Shown: one piece after another, positions 45,072-54,155 of the stretch
How positions within the stretch are numbered: position 1 is the first letter of the stretch
How the letters are laid out: the number at the start of each line of letters is the position of its first letter
Assembly (NCBI RefSeq): GCF_013155465.1
Contig: NZ_JABJVX010000005.1
Coordinates: 62,001 to 126,000 of the forward strand
Source: Alterinioella nitratireducens
GTDB lineage: Bacteria > Pseudomonadota > Alphaproteobacteria > Rhodobacterales > Rhodobacteraceae
Length of the DNA: 64,000 nt
Direction of reading: 5' to 3'
Notes under the pieces: generated by a model
The model's input: only the letters and a program-made list of their open reading frames with translations
What the model was told of the DNA's origin: nothing
The model's database searches: none
Position numbers and translations under genes: made by a program

Positions 45072-46841
45072 ATGGATCAATATACCCTCAACCTGCTGTT
45101 CGTGGGCGCGACCTTCGCGCTCTACATCGGCATCGCGATCTGGGCCCGTGCCGGGTCCACGTCCGAATTCTACGCCGCCAACCGCGGCATTCACCCCGTC
45201 ACCAACGGCATGGCCACGGCGGCCGACTGGATGTCGGCGGCCTCGTTCATCTCGATGGCCGGTCTCATCGCCTTCACCGGCTATGACAACAGCTCGTTCC
45301 TGATGGGCTGGACCGGCGGCTACGTGCTGCTGGCGCTGCTGCTCGCGCCCTACCTGCGCAAGTTCGGCAAATTCACCGTGCCGGAGTTTATCGGCGACCG
45401 CTTCTACAGCCCGACCGCCCGCATGGTGGCCGTGGTCTGCCTGATCGTGGCCTCGGTGACCTACGTTATCGGCCAGATGACCGGCGTCGGCGTGGCCTTC
45501 TCGCGCTTCCTGGAAGTGTCGAACTTCTGGGGCCTGATGATCGGTGCCGCGGTTGTGTTCTGCTACGCGGTTCTGGGTGGCATGAAGGGCGTGACCTATA
45601 CGCAGGTTGCCCAGTATATCGTTCTGATCACCGCCTACACGATTCCGGCCGTGTTCATCTCGCTGCAACTGACCGGCAACCCGATCCCCGCGCTCGGCCT
45701 GTTCTCGGATCACACCGCAAGCGGCGTGCCGCTTCTGGAGCGTCTGGACCAGGTGGTGCAGGATCTCGGCTTTGCCGAATACACCGCCGCGCAGGGCTCG
45801 ACCCTGAACATGGTGCTCTTCACCCTGTCGCTGATGATCGGCACGGCCGGTTTGCCGCATGTCATCATCCGCTTCTTCACGGTGCCCCGCGTCGCCGATG
45901 CCCGCTGGTCCGCCGGTTGGGCGCTGGTCTTCATCGCGCTGCTCTACCTGACGGCCCCCGCCGTTGGCGCAATGGCGCGTCTGAACCTGATCGACACGGT
46001 CTACCCGAACGGGACCGCCGAGGAACCGATCGCCTATGATGAGCGTCCCGAATGGATGCGCAACTGGGAGATCACCGGCCTGCTGACCTTCAACGACGCC
46101 AATGATGACGGGTTGATCCAGTGGTACAATGACGGCTCGGCAAGCTTCGCCGATACCGCCGAAGCGCGTGGCTGGGAAGGCTCCGAACTGACCGTGAACC
46201 GCGACATCCTGGTGCTGGCCAACCCCGAGATCGCCAACCTTCCCGGTTGGGTGATCGCGCTGGTGGCTGCCGGTGGTCTGGCAGCGGCGCTGTCCACGGC
46301 TGCGGGTCTGCTCCTGGCCATCTCGGGTGCCATCAGTCACGACCTGATCAAGGGTCAGCTCAATCCGAACATCTCGGAAAAGGGTGAACTGATGTGGGCC
46401 CGTATCGCGATGGCCGGTGCCATCGTGGTGGCGACCTACCTGGGTCTGAACCCGCCGGGCTTCGCGGCGCAAACCGTGGCCCTGGCCTTCGGTCTGGCGG
46501 CGGCGTCGATCTTCCCGGCGCTGATGATGGGCATCTTCTCCAAGCGCGTGAACAACAAGGGCGCGGTCTGGGGGATGCTGGCAGGTCTGATCGTGACCCT
46601 GCTCTACATCTTCCTGCACAAGGGCTGGTTCTTCATCCCCGGCACCGCCAGCTTCGATGACGCCGACCCGCTTCTCGGGCCGATCAAGTCGACCTCGTTC
46701 GGTGCCATCGGCGCGCTGATCAACTTCGGTGTGGCCTATATCGTGTCCAACGCGACCGAGGAGCCGCCGCAGGAGATCGTCGACCTGGTCGAGAGCATCC
46801 GCGTGCCGCGTGGCGCGGGTGCGGCAGCCGCCGACCACTGA
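45072..46841 (+). CDS. Sodium:solute (acetate-type) symporter, VC_2705 family
   Basis: A 589-residue SSS-family permease with about 13 transmembrane segments. AANRGIHPVTNGMATAADWMSAASFISMAGLIAF is the sodium-binding TM region, followed by GLPHVIIRFFTVP and AAGLLLAISGAISHDL. A hydrophilic insert around residues 315-375 (NGTAEEPIAYDERPEWMRNW...) is typical of the VC_2705 subfamily that pairs with DUF4212. With acsA upstream it probably imports acetate or a similar short carboxylate. A strong terminator follows. Confidence 0.92.
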   Translation: MDQYTLNLLFVGATFALYIGIAIWARAGSTSEFYAANRGIHPVTNGMATAADWMSAASFISMAGLIAFTGYDNSSFLMGWTGGYVLLALLLAPYLRKFGKFTVPEFIGDRFYSPTARMVAVVCLIVASVTYVIGQMTGVGVAFSRFLEVSNFWGLMIGAAVVFCYAVLGGMKGVTYTQVAQYIVLITAYTIPAVFISLQLTGNPIPALGLFSDHTASGVPLLERLDQVVQDLGFAEYTAAQGSTLNMVLFTLSLMIGTAGLPHVIIRFFTVPRVADARWSAGWALVFIALLYLTAPAVGAMARLNLIDTVYPNGTAEEPIAYDERPEWMRNWEITGLLTFNDANDDGLIQWYNDGSASFADTAEARGWEGSELTVNRDILVLANPEIANLPGWVIALVAAGGLAAALSTAAGLLLAISGAISHDLIKGQLNPNISEKGELMWARIAMAGAIVVATYLGLNPPGFAAQTVALAFGLAAASIFPALMMGIFSKRVNNKGAVWGMLAGLIVTLLYIFLHKGWFFIPGTASFDDADPLLGPIKSTSFGAIGALINFGVAYIVSNATEEPPQEIVDLVESIRVPRGAGAAAADH

Positions 46842-46854
46842 GATGCGCAATGAT

Positions 46855-46930
46855 CCGGGGGCCGCGCCACCATGCGGCCCCCGGAACCCCAAGACCGGCG
46901 CATCCTGAGACCCTCGGGATGCGCCGTTTT
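46855..46930 (+). terminator. Double terminator after the symporter gene
   Basis: The first hairpin (46855-46884) has a perfect 11-bp stem CCGGGGGCCGC/GCGGCCCCCGG without a T-run. The second (46896-46930) has a 10-bp stem CGGCGCATCC/GGATGCGCCG, followed by TTTT, a classic Rho-independent terminator. They separate the acs-adk-symporter unit from the regulatory genes, which then need their own promoter or readthrough. Confidence 0.85.
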
Positions 46931-46959
46931 CCATTTCTTGCCTGATCCGGGACCGATCC

Positions 46960-48774
46960 ATGCCGCTGCCCATCGCCGACATCCTCGCCCGGACGCACCC
47001 ATATGACAGTCTCGACGCCGATGCGCTGCGCGATCTGGTCGCCCATGTCGGCGAGGCGCGCTTCGAGGCCGATCAACAGATCTATGCCCATGGCGACCGG
47101 CTGCCCGCGCTCTACCTGATTGCCGAGGGCCGGGTCGAGGTCAGCGACGAGGCCGGGTCCGTCCTGTCGCAGCTCGGCCCCGGCAATTCCTTCGGCGAAC
47201 GCGGCCTCTTGCGCGACGGCACCGCCGCGACCTCGGCGCGCGCCACCAACGCGACGGCCCTCCTGTCGATCCCCGCCGATGTGTTCACCGCGCTGGTCGC
47301 CGACCATCCAGGTATCGCGCGCTTCTTCGACCGCAGCCGCCCCGCCCGCGCCAAGCGCCAGGACCTGACCACCATGTCGCTGGCCGATGTGATGACCCGC
47401 GATCCCCTGACCTGTACGCCCGACACCGCGATCCGGGCCGCCGCGGGCCGGATGCGCGACAACTCCGTTTCCTCGCTGATGGTGATGCGGGACGCGAAGC
47501 TTGCCGGTATCCTGACCACCCGCGACCTGACCAACCGCGCCGTCGCGGAAGGGCTGCCGCCCGAGACACCCGTGGCGCAGGTGATGACCCCCGATCCGGT
47601 CACCCTGCCGCCCTCGGCGCTGGTCTCGGACGTGCTGCACCGGATGGTGGAACGCCACATCACCCATATGCCCGTGGTCGAGGCGGGCCGCCTTGTCGGC
47701 ATCCTGACCCAGACCGACCTGACCCGGTTCCAGGCGCAATCCTCGGCCGCGATGATCGGCGAGATCGCGGATGCGTCCTCAATCAAGGATCTCGCGCGGG
47801 TCGTCCACGCCATCCCGCAGCTTCTGGTGCAACTGGTCGGCGGTCATAACGCGCACCAGGTCGTCACCCGCCTGATCACCGACATCTGCGACGCCACCAC
47901 CCGCCGCTTGCTGGCGATGGCCGAAGAGAGGCTCGGCCCCCCGCCGGTGCCCTATCTGTGGCTGGCCTGTGGCAGCCAAGGGCGCCAGGAACAGACCGGC
48001 GTTTCGGACCAGGACAACTGCCTGATCCTCCATGACGACATGACCCCCGCGCATGACGCCTATTTCAAGTCGCTGGCCAGGATCGTCTCGGACGGGCTGG
48101 ATGCCTGCGGCTATTTCTACTGCCCCGGCGACATGATGGCGACGGCGGATCGCTGGCGCCAACCCCTGCGCGTCTGGCGCGAGTATTTCGAGGGCTGGAT
48201 CGCCTCGCCCGACCCCGAGGCGCAGATGCTGGCCAGCGTCATGTTCGACCTGCGCCCCATCGGCGGCGATGAGAGCCTCTTTGACGGCCTGCAGGATGAG
48301 ACCTTGCGCCAGGCCTCGGAAAACTCGATCTTCGTGGCGCATATGGTCTCCAACTCGCTCAAGCATCAGCCGCCGCTCGGCCTCTTTCGCGGTTTCGCCA
48401 CGATCCGCTCGGGCGAGAACAAGAACAGCGTCGACCTGAAACATAACGGCGTCGTGCCGATCGTCGATCTGGGCCGCATCTACGCCCTGCGCGGGCGCCA
48501 CCGCGCCGCCAATACCCGCGCAAGGCTGGAGGCTGCGATCACCGGCGGGCAGGTCTCGCCCACCGGCGGGCGCGACCTGCTGGACGCCTATGACATGATC
48601 GCCGATATCCGCCTCGCGCATCAGGCCGCGCAGATCAGGCGCGGCGAGACGCCCGACAATTTCATGACCCCCACCGACCTTTCCGATTTCGAGCGCAGCC
48701 ACCTGCGCGACGCCTTCGTGGTGGTCAAGACGATGCAATCCGCCGCCGGCCAGGGCCGCGGCATCCTCAGCTAG
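46960..48774 (+). CDS. cNMP-binding/CBS/DUF294 nucleotidyltransferase-like regulator
   Basis: A 604-residue soluble protein. It has an N-terminal cyclic-nucleotide-binding domain (GPGNSFGERGLL near 73-85) and two CBS domains (residues ~142-195 and ~206-258). A GlnD-like nucleotidyltransferase domain follows (CGSQGRQEQTGVSDQDN, residues 337-353, with G-S...D350-x-D352 metal-binding pattern), then a DUF294 C-terminal substrate-binding region. It follows an acetate-symporter operon, and an exonuclease-domain sensor comes after it. These proteins often accompany SSS/DUF4212 symporters, suggesting covalent or ligand-based control of uptake. The actual target is unknown. Confidence 0.9.
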   Translation: MPLPIADILARTHPYDSLDADALRDLVAHVGEARFEADQQIYAHGDRLPALYLIAEGRVEVSDEAGSVLSQLGPGNSFGERGLLRDGTAATSARATNATALLSIPADVFTALVADHPGIARFFDRSRPARAKRQDLTTMSLADVMTRDPLTCTPDTAIRAAAGRMRDNSVSSLMVMRDAKLAGILTTRDLTNRAVAEGLPPETPVAQVMTPDPVTLPPSALVSDVLHRMVERHITHMPVVEAGRLVGILTQTDLTRFQAQSSAAMIGEIADASSIKDLARVVHAIPQLLVQLVGGHNAHQVVTRLITDICDATTRRLLAMAEERLGPPPVPYLWLACGSQGRQEQTGVSDQDNCLILHDDMTPAHDAYFKSLARIVSDGLDACGYFYCPGDMMATADRWRQPLRVWREYFEGWIASPDPEAQMLASVMFDLRPIGGDESLFDGLQDETLRQASENSIFVAHMVSNSLKHQPPLGLFRGFATIRSGENKNSVDLKHNGVVPIVDLGRIYALRGRHRAANTRARLEAAITGGQVSPTGGRDLLDAYDMIADIRLAHQAAQIRRGETPDNFMTPTDLSDFERSHLRDAFVVVKTMQSAAGQGRGILS

Positions 48775-48791
48775 ACGCGGAAGGAACGCGC

Positions 48792-49313
48792 ATGTTCTTC
48801 ACCCTCATTGCCGTTTTCATCGCCGGGATCGGCGGCGCGGGGCTTGCCATGCTCCTGCGCATGACCTTCCGGGGACGCCTGCCCGCCTGGATCACGCCCC
48901 TCTTCGCGGGCGGGGCCATGATCGCGGCGACGGTCTCGACCGAATATACCTGGTTCGACAACCAGGTCGGCAACCTGCCCGAGGGGATGGAGGTCATCGT
49001 TTCGCGCGAACACACCGCCTGGTACCAGCCCTGGACCTTTGTGCGCCCCTATGTAAACGGCTTCATCGCGCTCGACCGCGCCTCGATCCGCATGAATGAC
49101 GCGCTACCCGGCGTGCAGCTGGTCAACCTCTATGTCTATGGCCGGTGGGCCGCGATCACCGAGGTGCCGATGGCCGTCGATTGCGAGGCGGGCCGCCAGA
49201 TGACCCTGATCGACCAGCCCGACCTGACCGAAGCGGCGCTTGGCGAGGACGCGCGCTGGAACGCCATGCCCGAAGGCGACCCGCTGCGCGCGGCCCTCTG
49301 CGACGAGGCATAA
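48792..49313 (+). CDS. Hypothetical membrane-anchored protein
   Basis: A 173-residue protein with two N-terminal hydrophobic segments (FFTLIAVFIAGIGGAGLAMLLRMTF and WITPLFAGGAMIAATVSTEYTWF), then a soluble region rich in acidic residues. No domain recognised. It lies 17 bases after the DUF294 gene and 15 before the exonuclease-domain gene, so it is operonic with them. A chaperone-like or signalling role with either neighbour can only be guessed. Confidence 0.7.
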   Translation: MFFTLIAVFIAGIGGAGLAMLLRMTFRGRLPAWITPLFAGGAMIAATVSTEYTWFDNQVGNLPEGMEVIVSREHTAWYQPWTFVRPYVNGFIALDRASIRMNDALPGVQLVNLYVYGRWAAITEVPMAVDCEAGRQMTLIDQPDLTEAALGEDARWNAMPEGDPLRAALCDEA

Positions 49314-49328
49314 CCGAAAGGCCGCCCG

Positions 49329-51335
49329 ATGCTCACCCATCTCAGCCTCCGCCTGCGCATCTTCCTCTTTTTCGCGCTGCTGGCGCTTGGCGGGGCGGCG
49401 CTGGTGGTGGGCGGCATGGTGCTCGGCTACATGCGGCTCGGCGATCCCGACGCCCTGCCCGCGTTCATCGTCGCGGGGCTGGTGGCATCGCTGGCCATTA
49501 TCGGGCTGACAACCTGGGTCTGGGTCAAGTTCGACGAACATGTCGCCCGCCCGGTCGAGCAGCTGGCCGCCGAGATGCGGGCCCGCGCCCATGCCGATGT
49601 GGAAACCGGCATCGACCACGCACCCGCGCGCTATCTGGGCGATCTGGCCCCCGCCGCCGCCGCCGTCGCCGATCACCTGACCGAAACCCGCAACGCCATG
49701 GCGATGGAGGTGGGCCGCGAAACCGCCAAGCTGTCGCGCGAAAAGGCCCGGCTCGAGGCGCTCTTGGCAGGCTCGCCCGATGGCGTCCTCTTCTGCACGC
49801 CCGAGCATAATATCGCGCTTTACAATGCGCAGGCGGGCCGGGTTCTGGGCGATACCGAGGCACTCTCCCTCAACCGTCCGCTCTCGGACCTGCTGCTGCC
49901 AGGCCCGATCCTGCAAGCCTATGACCGGCTGCGCGACCCCGCAACGGCCGAGGACCGCGCCGACATCCTCTGCGCCACCGTCGAGGGCACCCGCCTTTTG
50001 GAGGCGCGCCTGCACCTGATGCACCTTGAGGGCCAGGAAACCGAGGCCCCCGGCTATGTCCTGCGCCTGCGCGACCAGGGCCGCGGCCTTCTGGTGCAGG
50101 CGCAACGCGCGCATCTTCTGAACGACCTGCTGGAAGGCGTGACCGAGGCGCTGCCGACCCTCCCCGACTCCGCCCGCGCCGACCTCACCGCGCTGACCGC
50201 CCGCATTCGCCGCGAGAAATCCGAGACCGACGCCAAGTGGTGGCCGCTGGAGGCGCTGCCCGCCCAGACCCTGGCCACCGGGTTGCGCGCACGGCTCGCC
50301 CGCAAGGACTTCCCCCTGACCGATGACATCGCCGATCTGCGGATGCGCTTTGACGGCTTCGCGGCGGTGCGCCTGCTGGAACAACTGGCGCTGGCTTGGG
50401 CGGGCGCGGGCGCGACCGGCTTTCACCTCTCGGTTTCCATCGCCGATTCCATGACCGCGATGGTCACGCTTTCGGCCACCGGCCCCACGCCCACGCCGGA
50501 CAAGATCGCCCAGTGGCTCGCCGCGCCGCTGACCCCTGGCTTTACTCGCTTCTCGGGCCGCGACGTGGTGCTGTTCCACGGCACCCGCGTCACGGTCGAG
50601 CCCGCCTCGGATGGCCGCGCCTCGCTGCGCTTCCCCCTGCGCCTGTCGCTTTCGGGCAGCCGGACCGGCCCCGCCGCGATGCGCTACGATTTCGACCTGC
50701 TCCATGCCCGCCTGCCCGATCAGCTATCGGAAGCGCGCCTGCGCCAGCTCGATTTCGTGATCTTCGACACCGAGACCACCGGCCTCAACCCGCAGGTGGA
50801 CGAGATCTGCCAGATCGCCGCCGTGCGCGTCGTCAATGGCAAGCTGCAACCGGGCGAGCGTTTCGACCTGCTCGTCAATCCGGGCCGCAAGATCCCGCCC
50901 GCCTCGACCGCCGTGCATCATGTCACCAACGAGATGGTGGCCGACGCGCCGGACGTCTCGCAGGCCCTCACCCGGTTCCACCGCTTCGCGGGCGGCTGTC
51001 CGCTGGTGGCCCATAACGCGCCTTTCGACATGGCCTTCCTGCAACGCCGCGAATCCGAGATCGGCCTGCGCTTTGATCAGCCGATCCTCGATACAGTGCT
51101 TTTGTCGGCCATCCTCTTCGGCGGGTCGGCGGAACATACCCTCGATGCGCTCTGCGACCGTCTGGCCATTGGCATTCCCGAACAGGACCGCCATACAGCC
51201 ATCGGGGACGCAATCGCCACGGCGACGGCCTTTGCCAAGATGATCCCGATGATGGAGGCGGCAAGCCTGCCGACATTGGGCCAGGCCATCGCGGCCTTCG
51301 ACCGGCACGCCAGGTTGATCCGTCACCTGAACTGA
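49329..51335 (+). CDS. Membrane sensor-like protein with C-terminal DEDDh exonuclease domain
   Basis: A 668-residue protein. Two TM helices (residues ~10-33 and ~45-66) precede a HAMP-like segment (KFDEHVARPVEQLAAEMRARA), a PAS-like domain (~145-240), and a diverged kinase-like region without a clear H-box or N/G-boxes (~260-445). The C-terminal 190 residues are a DnaQ-type 3'-5' exonuclease: ExoI FDTETTGLN (~472), ExoII VAHNAPFDMAFL (~558), ExoIII HTAIGDAIATA (~621). The kinase-like part is probably inactive. Similar exonuclease genes accompany DUF294/SSS clusters, but the substrate is unknown. Confidence 0.85.
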   Translation: MLTHLSLRLRIFLFFALLALGGAALVVGGMVLGYMRLGDPDALPAFIVAGLVASLAIIGLTTWVWVKFDEHVARPVEQLAAEMRARAHADVETGIDHAPARYLGDLAPAAAAVADHLTETRNAMAMEVGRETAKLSREKARLEALLAGSPDGVLFCTPEHNIALYNAQAGRVLGDTEALSLNRPLSDLLLPGPILQAYDRLRDPATAEDRADILCATVEGTRLLEARLHLMHLEGQETEAPGYVLRLRDQGRGLLVQAQRAHLLNDLLEGVTEALPTLPDSARADLTALTARIRREKSETDAKWWPLEALPAQTLATGLRARLARKDFPLTDDIADLRMRFDGFAAVRLLEQLALAWAGAGATGFHLSVSIADSMTAMVTLSATGPTPTPDKIAQWLAAPLTPGFTRFSGRDVVLFHGTRVTVEPASDGRASLRFPLRLSLSGSRTGPAAMRYDFDLLHARLPDQLSEARLRQLDFVIFDTETTGLNPQVDEICQIAAVRVVNGKLQPGERFDLLVNPGRKIPPASTAVHHVTNEMVADAPDVSQALTRFHRFAGGCPLVAHNAPFDMAFLQRRESEIGLRFDQPILDTVLLSAILFGGSAEHTLDALCDRLAIGIPEQDRHTAIGDAIATATAFAKMIPMMEAASLPTLGQAIAAFDRHARLIRHLN

Positions 51336-51363
51336 CCGCCCCTTGAGGACGAGGATACCCGAT

Positions 51364-52056
51364 ATGGCCCGTGAGCCGCTCTACAAAAAGGCCGAAGCCG
51401 AGATGCTGCGCCGGATCAGGTCCGGCACATGGCCCGAGGGGATGCGCCTCGGCAATGAATTCGAGCTGGCCGAGGAGTTTGGCGTCAGCCAGGGCACCAT
51501 GCGCCGCGCGCTGATGACGCTGGAGGGCATGGGGCACCTGCACCGCAAGCCCGGTCGCGGCACCATCGTCGCGCGCCCCGCCGCCCCCGTAACCGACGCC
51601 CCGGACATCGACCGTCTGCGCGGCCCGGATGGCGCGGCCCTGGATTTGGAGGTCTTCCGCAGCCGCCATGCCACCCGCGGTCCGGACGCAGGCGAACACG
51701 CGCTTTTCGGCCCCGGTCGGCTGCATGACTATGCCCGCACGCTGAAATCCGGCGGTGCCCGCTTCGCGCTGGAGGAGTTGCACATCCCCGTTTCGATTGC
51801 GCCCGAGGCGTCGGAAGACCTGCCCGCCGATCTGGCCGACATCCTTGACGCGCTTGGGCTGACGGCCTCCCGCGTCGAGGACAGGCTGCACGCCGAGGAA
51901 ACCAGCATGTCCGACGCCGTGGCCCTCTCGGTCGACCGCCACACCGCGCTTTTGTGCCTGACCCGCGTGGCCTACGACAGCTACGGCGCTGCGATCATCC
52001 GGCAGGTGCTGCGCATGGCAGGGCCTGCCGGCTACGGCGTGACGCTTGGCGGTTAG
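51364..52056 (+). CDS. GntR family transcriptional regulator (HutC-like)
   Basis: A 230-residue regulator. The N-terminal GntR winged helix (PLYKKAEAEMLRRIRSGTWPEGMRLGNEFELAEEFGVSQGTMRRALMTLEGMG, with RKPGRGTIVA as the wing) covers residues ~5-72. A UTRA-like effector domain follows, somewhat shortened. The start at 51364 has GAGGACGAGG upstream; 51343 is an in-frame alternative. It lies 28 bases after the exonuclease gene and may or may not be part of that unit. Its end overlaps the next gene, on the other strand, by four bases. Confidence 0.85.
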   Translation: MAREPLYKKAEAEMLRRIRSGTWPEGMRLGNEFELAEEFGVSQGTMRRALMTLEGMGHLHRKPGRGTIVARPAAPVTDAPDIDRLRGPDGAALDLEVFRSRHATRGPDAGEHALFGPGRLHDYARTLKSGGARFALEELHIPVSIAPEASEDLPADLADILDALGLTASRVEDRLHAEETSMSDAVALSVDRHTALLCLTRVAYDSYGAAIIRQVLRMAGPAGYGVTLGG

Positions 52057-52520
52057 CGCGCCTGACCCATCAAGGCGTTCATGACCTCCGGCTCATCCAT
52101 CAGCGCCAGGAATTCCGGCGTCACCATCTTCGATGTCGAATAGGACAGCGACCCGCATTCGGAGGATGCGGCAAAGACCACATCCGACATCATCACCTCC
52201 GGCACATTCGCGCCCAGGTCCAGCAGCGTGGTGATTTCTGTCGCGCTGATCTCCTCCAGCGCGGTGATATAGTCCTCCAGCATGTCCGGCCCGCCACCCT
52301 CTTCCAGCCGGGCCATGAAACAGCGCCGGTTGTCGCTGAAATCGGGCGCGTCCTCGGGCGGTGTCAGGATCGGCACGAAGCGGGGGTCGATCGAGGCATA
52401 GAAGGCGAGGCTCTGCGCCTCCATCGCCGCGACGGCATCGGCCAGCCGCGCCTCCTGGTCGGCGGTCTGCGCCAGCGCGGGCGCGGTCATCAGCGCGAGG
52501 GCAAGGAACGGGCGGAACAT
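52053..52520 (-). CDS. Hypothetical secreted protein
   Basis: A 155-residue protein with N-terminal signal peptide MFRPFLALALMTAPALAQ. The mature part is acidic (AVAAMEAQSLAFYASIDPRFVPILTPPEDAPDFSDNRRCFMARLEE) with two cysteines that may pair. GGAG precedes the ATG. No family recognised. It faces the GntR gene and is separated from the galactose operon by a hairpin-containing gap. Confidence 0.6.
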   Translation of the reverse strand: MFRPFLALALMTAPALAQTADQEARLADAVAAMEAQSLAFYASIDPRFVPILTPPEDAPDFSDNRRCFMARLEEGGGPDMLEDYITALEEISATEITTLLDLGANVPEVMMSDVVFAASSECGSLSYSTSKMVTPEFLALMDEPEVMNALMGQAR

Positions 52521-52635
52521 GGCGGTCTCCTGACGATGCGGACGGGTCTGCATCCTCCCTCCGCGCCGCGCGCCGATCAAGACGTCGCGCAGGTCATCCG
52601 GCGATCGAGGCGGCGCCCCGCCGACACTGGCGTAG

Positions 52636-52655
52636 GGTGGGCAGTTCTGCCCACC
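52636..52655 (-). terminator. GGTGGGCA-hairpin downstream of the galactose operon
   Basis: A perfect 9-bp palindrome GGTGGGCAG-TT-CTGCCCACC, preceded by GTA, lies ~50 bases past the gabD-like stop on -. GTAGGGTGGGCA-type hairpins are, from memory, widespread in many bacterial genomes as dispersed intergenic repeats. Here it could act as the operon terminator. Confidence 0.55.
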
Positions 52656-52706
52656 AACCGCCGCCAAAAAACGGACAAACCTGTCAGAAATACCCGACTA
52701 CCCCGG

Positions 52707-54155
52707 TCAAATCCCGTCGATGCAGACGTATTTCGTATCGAGGTAATCCTCCAGCCCCTGGCTGCCGCCCTCCTTGCCCATCCCGCTTTCCTTGACGCCC
52801 CCGAACGGGGCCTCAACCGTGGTGATCAGGCCCGAGTTGATGCCGATCATGCCATAATCCAGCCCCTCGTTCAGACGGAAGGCGCGCCCCAGATCTTGTG
52901 AATAGGCATAGCAGGCCAAACCAAACTCGGTGTCGTTGGCCAGCTTGATGACCTCCTCCTCGCTGTCGAAGCGGAAGACCGGGGCAAGGGGGCCGAAGAT
53001 CTCTTCCCTGGCGAACATCATGGCCTGCGTCGCGGCGGTGATGATCGTCGGCTTGAAGAAGCTGCCGCCCTTGTCATGCCGCGCGCCGCCGGTGACGACC
53101 TCGCCGCCCTTCTGCCTGGCGTCCGAGATGAATTCTTCAACCTTTTCAACGGCATTCATGTCGACCATCGGCCCCTGATCGACGCCCTCCTCCAGCCCGT
53201 TGCCGACCTTCAGCGCTTCGGTCTTCTCCACCAGCCTGGCCACGAAGGCATCGTGAATCCCCGCCTGGACATAGAGCCGGTTGGCACAGACACAGGTCTG
53301 CCCCGCATTGCGGAATTTCGACGCCATCGCGCCCTCGACGGCCTTGTCCAGATCGGCGTCGTCGAACACGATAAAGGGCGCGTTGCCACCAAGCTCCATC
53401 GAAACTTTCTTAACAGTATCAGCGCTTTGGCGGATCAGCTCCTTGCCCACCTCGGTCGAGCCGGTGAAGGTGATCTTGCGCACGGCGGGGCTGTCCATCA
53501 TCGCGCCCGCGATCTTGCGGGCGGACCCCGTGACCACGTTCAAGACGCCCTTCGGGAAGCCGACCTCCTCGGCCAGCGCGGCCCAGGCCAGCCCCGAATA
53601 GGGCGTCGCGGTCGCGGGTTTGGCCACCACGGTGCAGCCCACGGACAGCGCCGGTCCGATCTTGCGCGCCAGCATCGAGGAGGGAAAATTCCACGGCGTG
53701 ATCATGCCGACGACGCCCACGGGATGGCGCGTCACCAGGATGCGGCGGCCATTGACGCCTGCCGGAACGATCTCGCCCTTGGCGCGGCGGGCTTCCTCGG
53801 CGAACCATCTAATGTATTGCGCACCAATGGTAATTTCGCCCTTCGCCTCGGCCAGCGGCTTGCCCATCTCGACCGTCAGAAGCTCGGCCAGGTCATCGGC
53901 ATTGTCCATCAGGGCATCGTGCAGCTTCCACAGCAGACCGACGCGGGACATCAGGTCCATCGCGGCGAAATCGGGAAAGGCGGCCTGCGCCGCGTCAATC
54001 GCGCGCGCGGTCTCGGCCCCGCCCGCGTTCGGAACCGTGCCGATCACGTCGCCGGTGGCCGGGTTGGTCACGTCGATGGTTTCGCCGCTATCGGCACCCA
54101 CCCACTGACCATTGATGAAATTGCCCTCACGCAACCAGGTGTTGTATCCGCTCAT
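52707..54155 (-). CDS. NAD(P)-dependent aldehyde dehydrogenase, succinate-semialdehyde dehydrogenase-like
   Basis: A 482-residue aldehyde dehydrogenase. Catalytic Glu lies in SMELGGNAPFIVFDDADLD and the nucleophile Cys in FRNAGQTCVCANR; TPWNFPSSMLARKIGPALSVGCT is a GabD-type segment. Its ATG overlaps the stop of the GAPDH gene (ATGA). It is closest to SSADH by motif, but in this operon the aldehyde could also be sugar-derived (for example glyceraldehyde or an aldose such as galactose). It is the last gene of the long - strand operon. Confidence 0.88.
   Translation of the reverse strand: MSGYNTWLREGNFINGQWVGADSGETIDVTNPATGDVIGTVPNAGGAETARAIDAAQAAFPDFAAMDLMSRVGLLWKLHDALMDNADDLAELLTVEMGKPLAEAKGEITIGAQYIRWFAEEARRAKGEIVPAGVNGRRILVTRHPVGVVGMITPWNFPSSMLARKIGPALSVGCTVVAKPATATPYSGLAWAALAEEVGFPKGVLNVVTGSARKIAGAMMDSPAVRKITFTGSTEVGKELIRQSADTVKKVSMELGGNAPFIVFDDADLDKAVEGAMASKFRNAGQTCVCANRLYVQAGIHDAFVARLVEKTEALKVGNGLEEGVDQGPMVDMNAVEKVEEFISDARQKGGEVVTGGARHDKGGSFFKPTIITAATQAMMFAREEIFGPLAPVFRFDSEEEVIKLANDTEFGLACYAYSQDLGRAFRLNEGLDYGMIGINSGLITTVEAPFGGVKESGMGKEGGSQGLEDYLDTKYVCIDGI

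Noticed and set aside
44814-46982. A 722-codon open frame on - opposite the symporter genes
   Set aside because: The opposite strand encodes unmistakable membrane proteins; this frame is a hydrophilic H/R/D-rich shadow.
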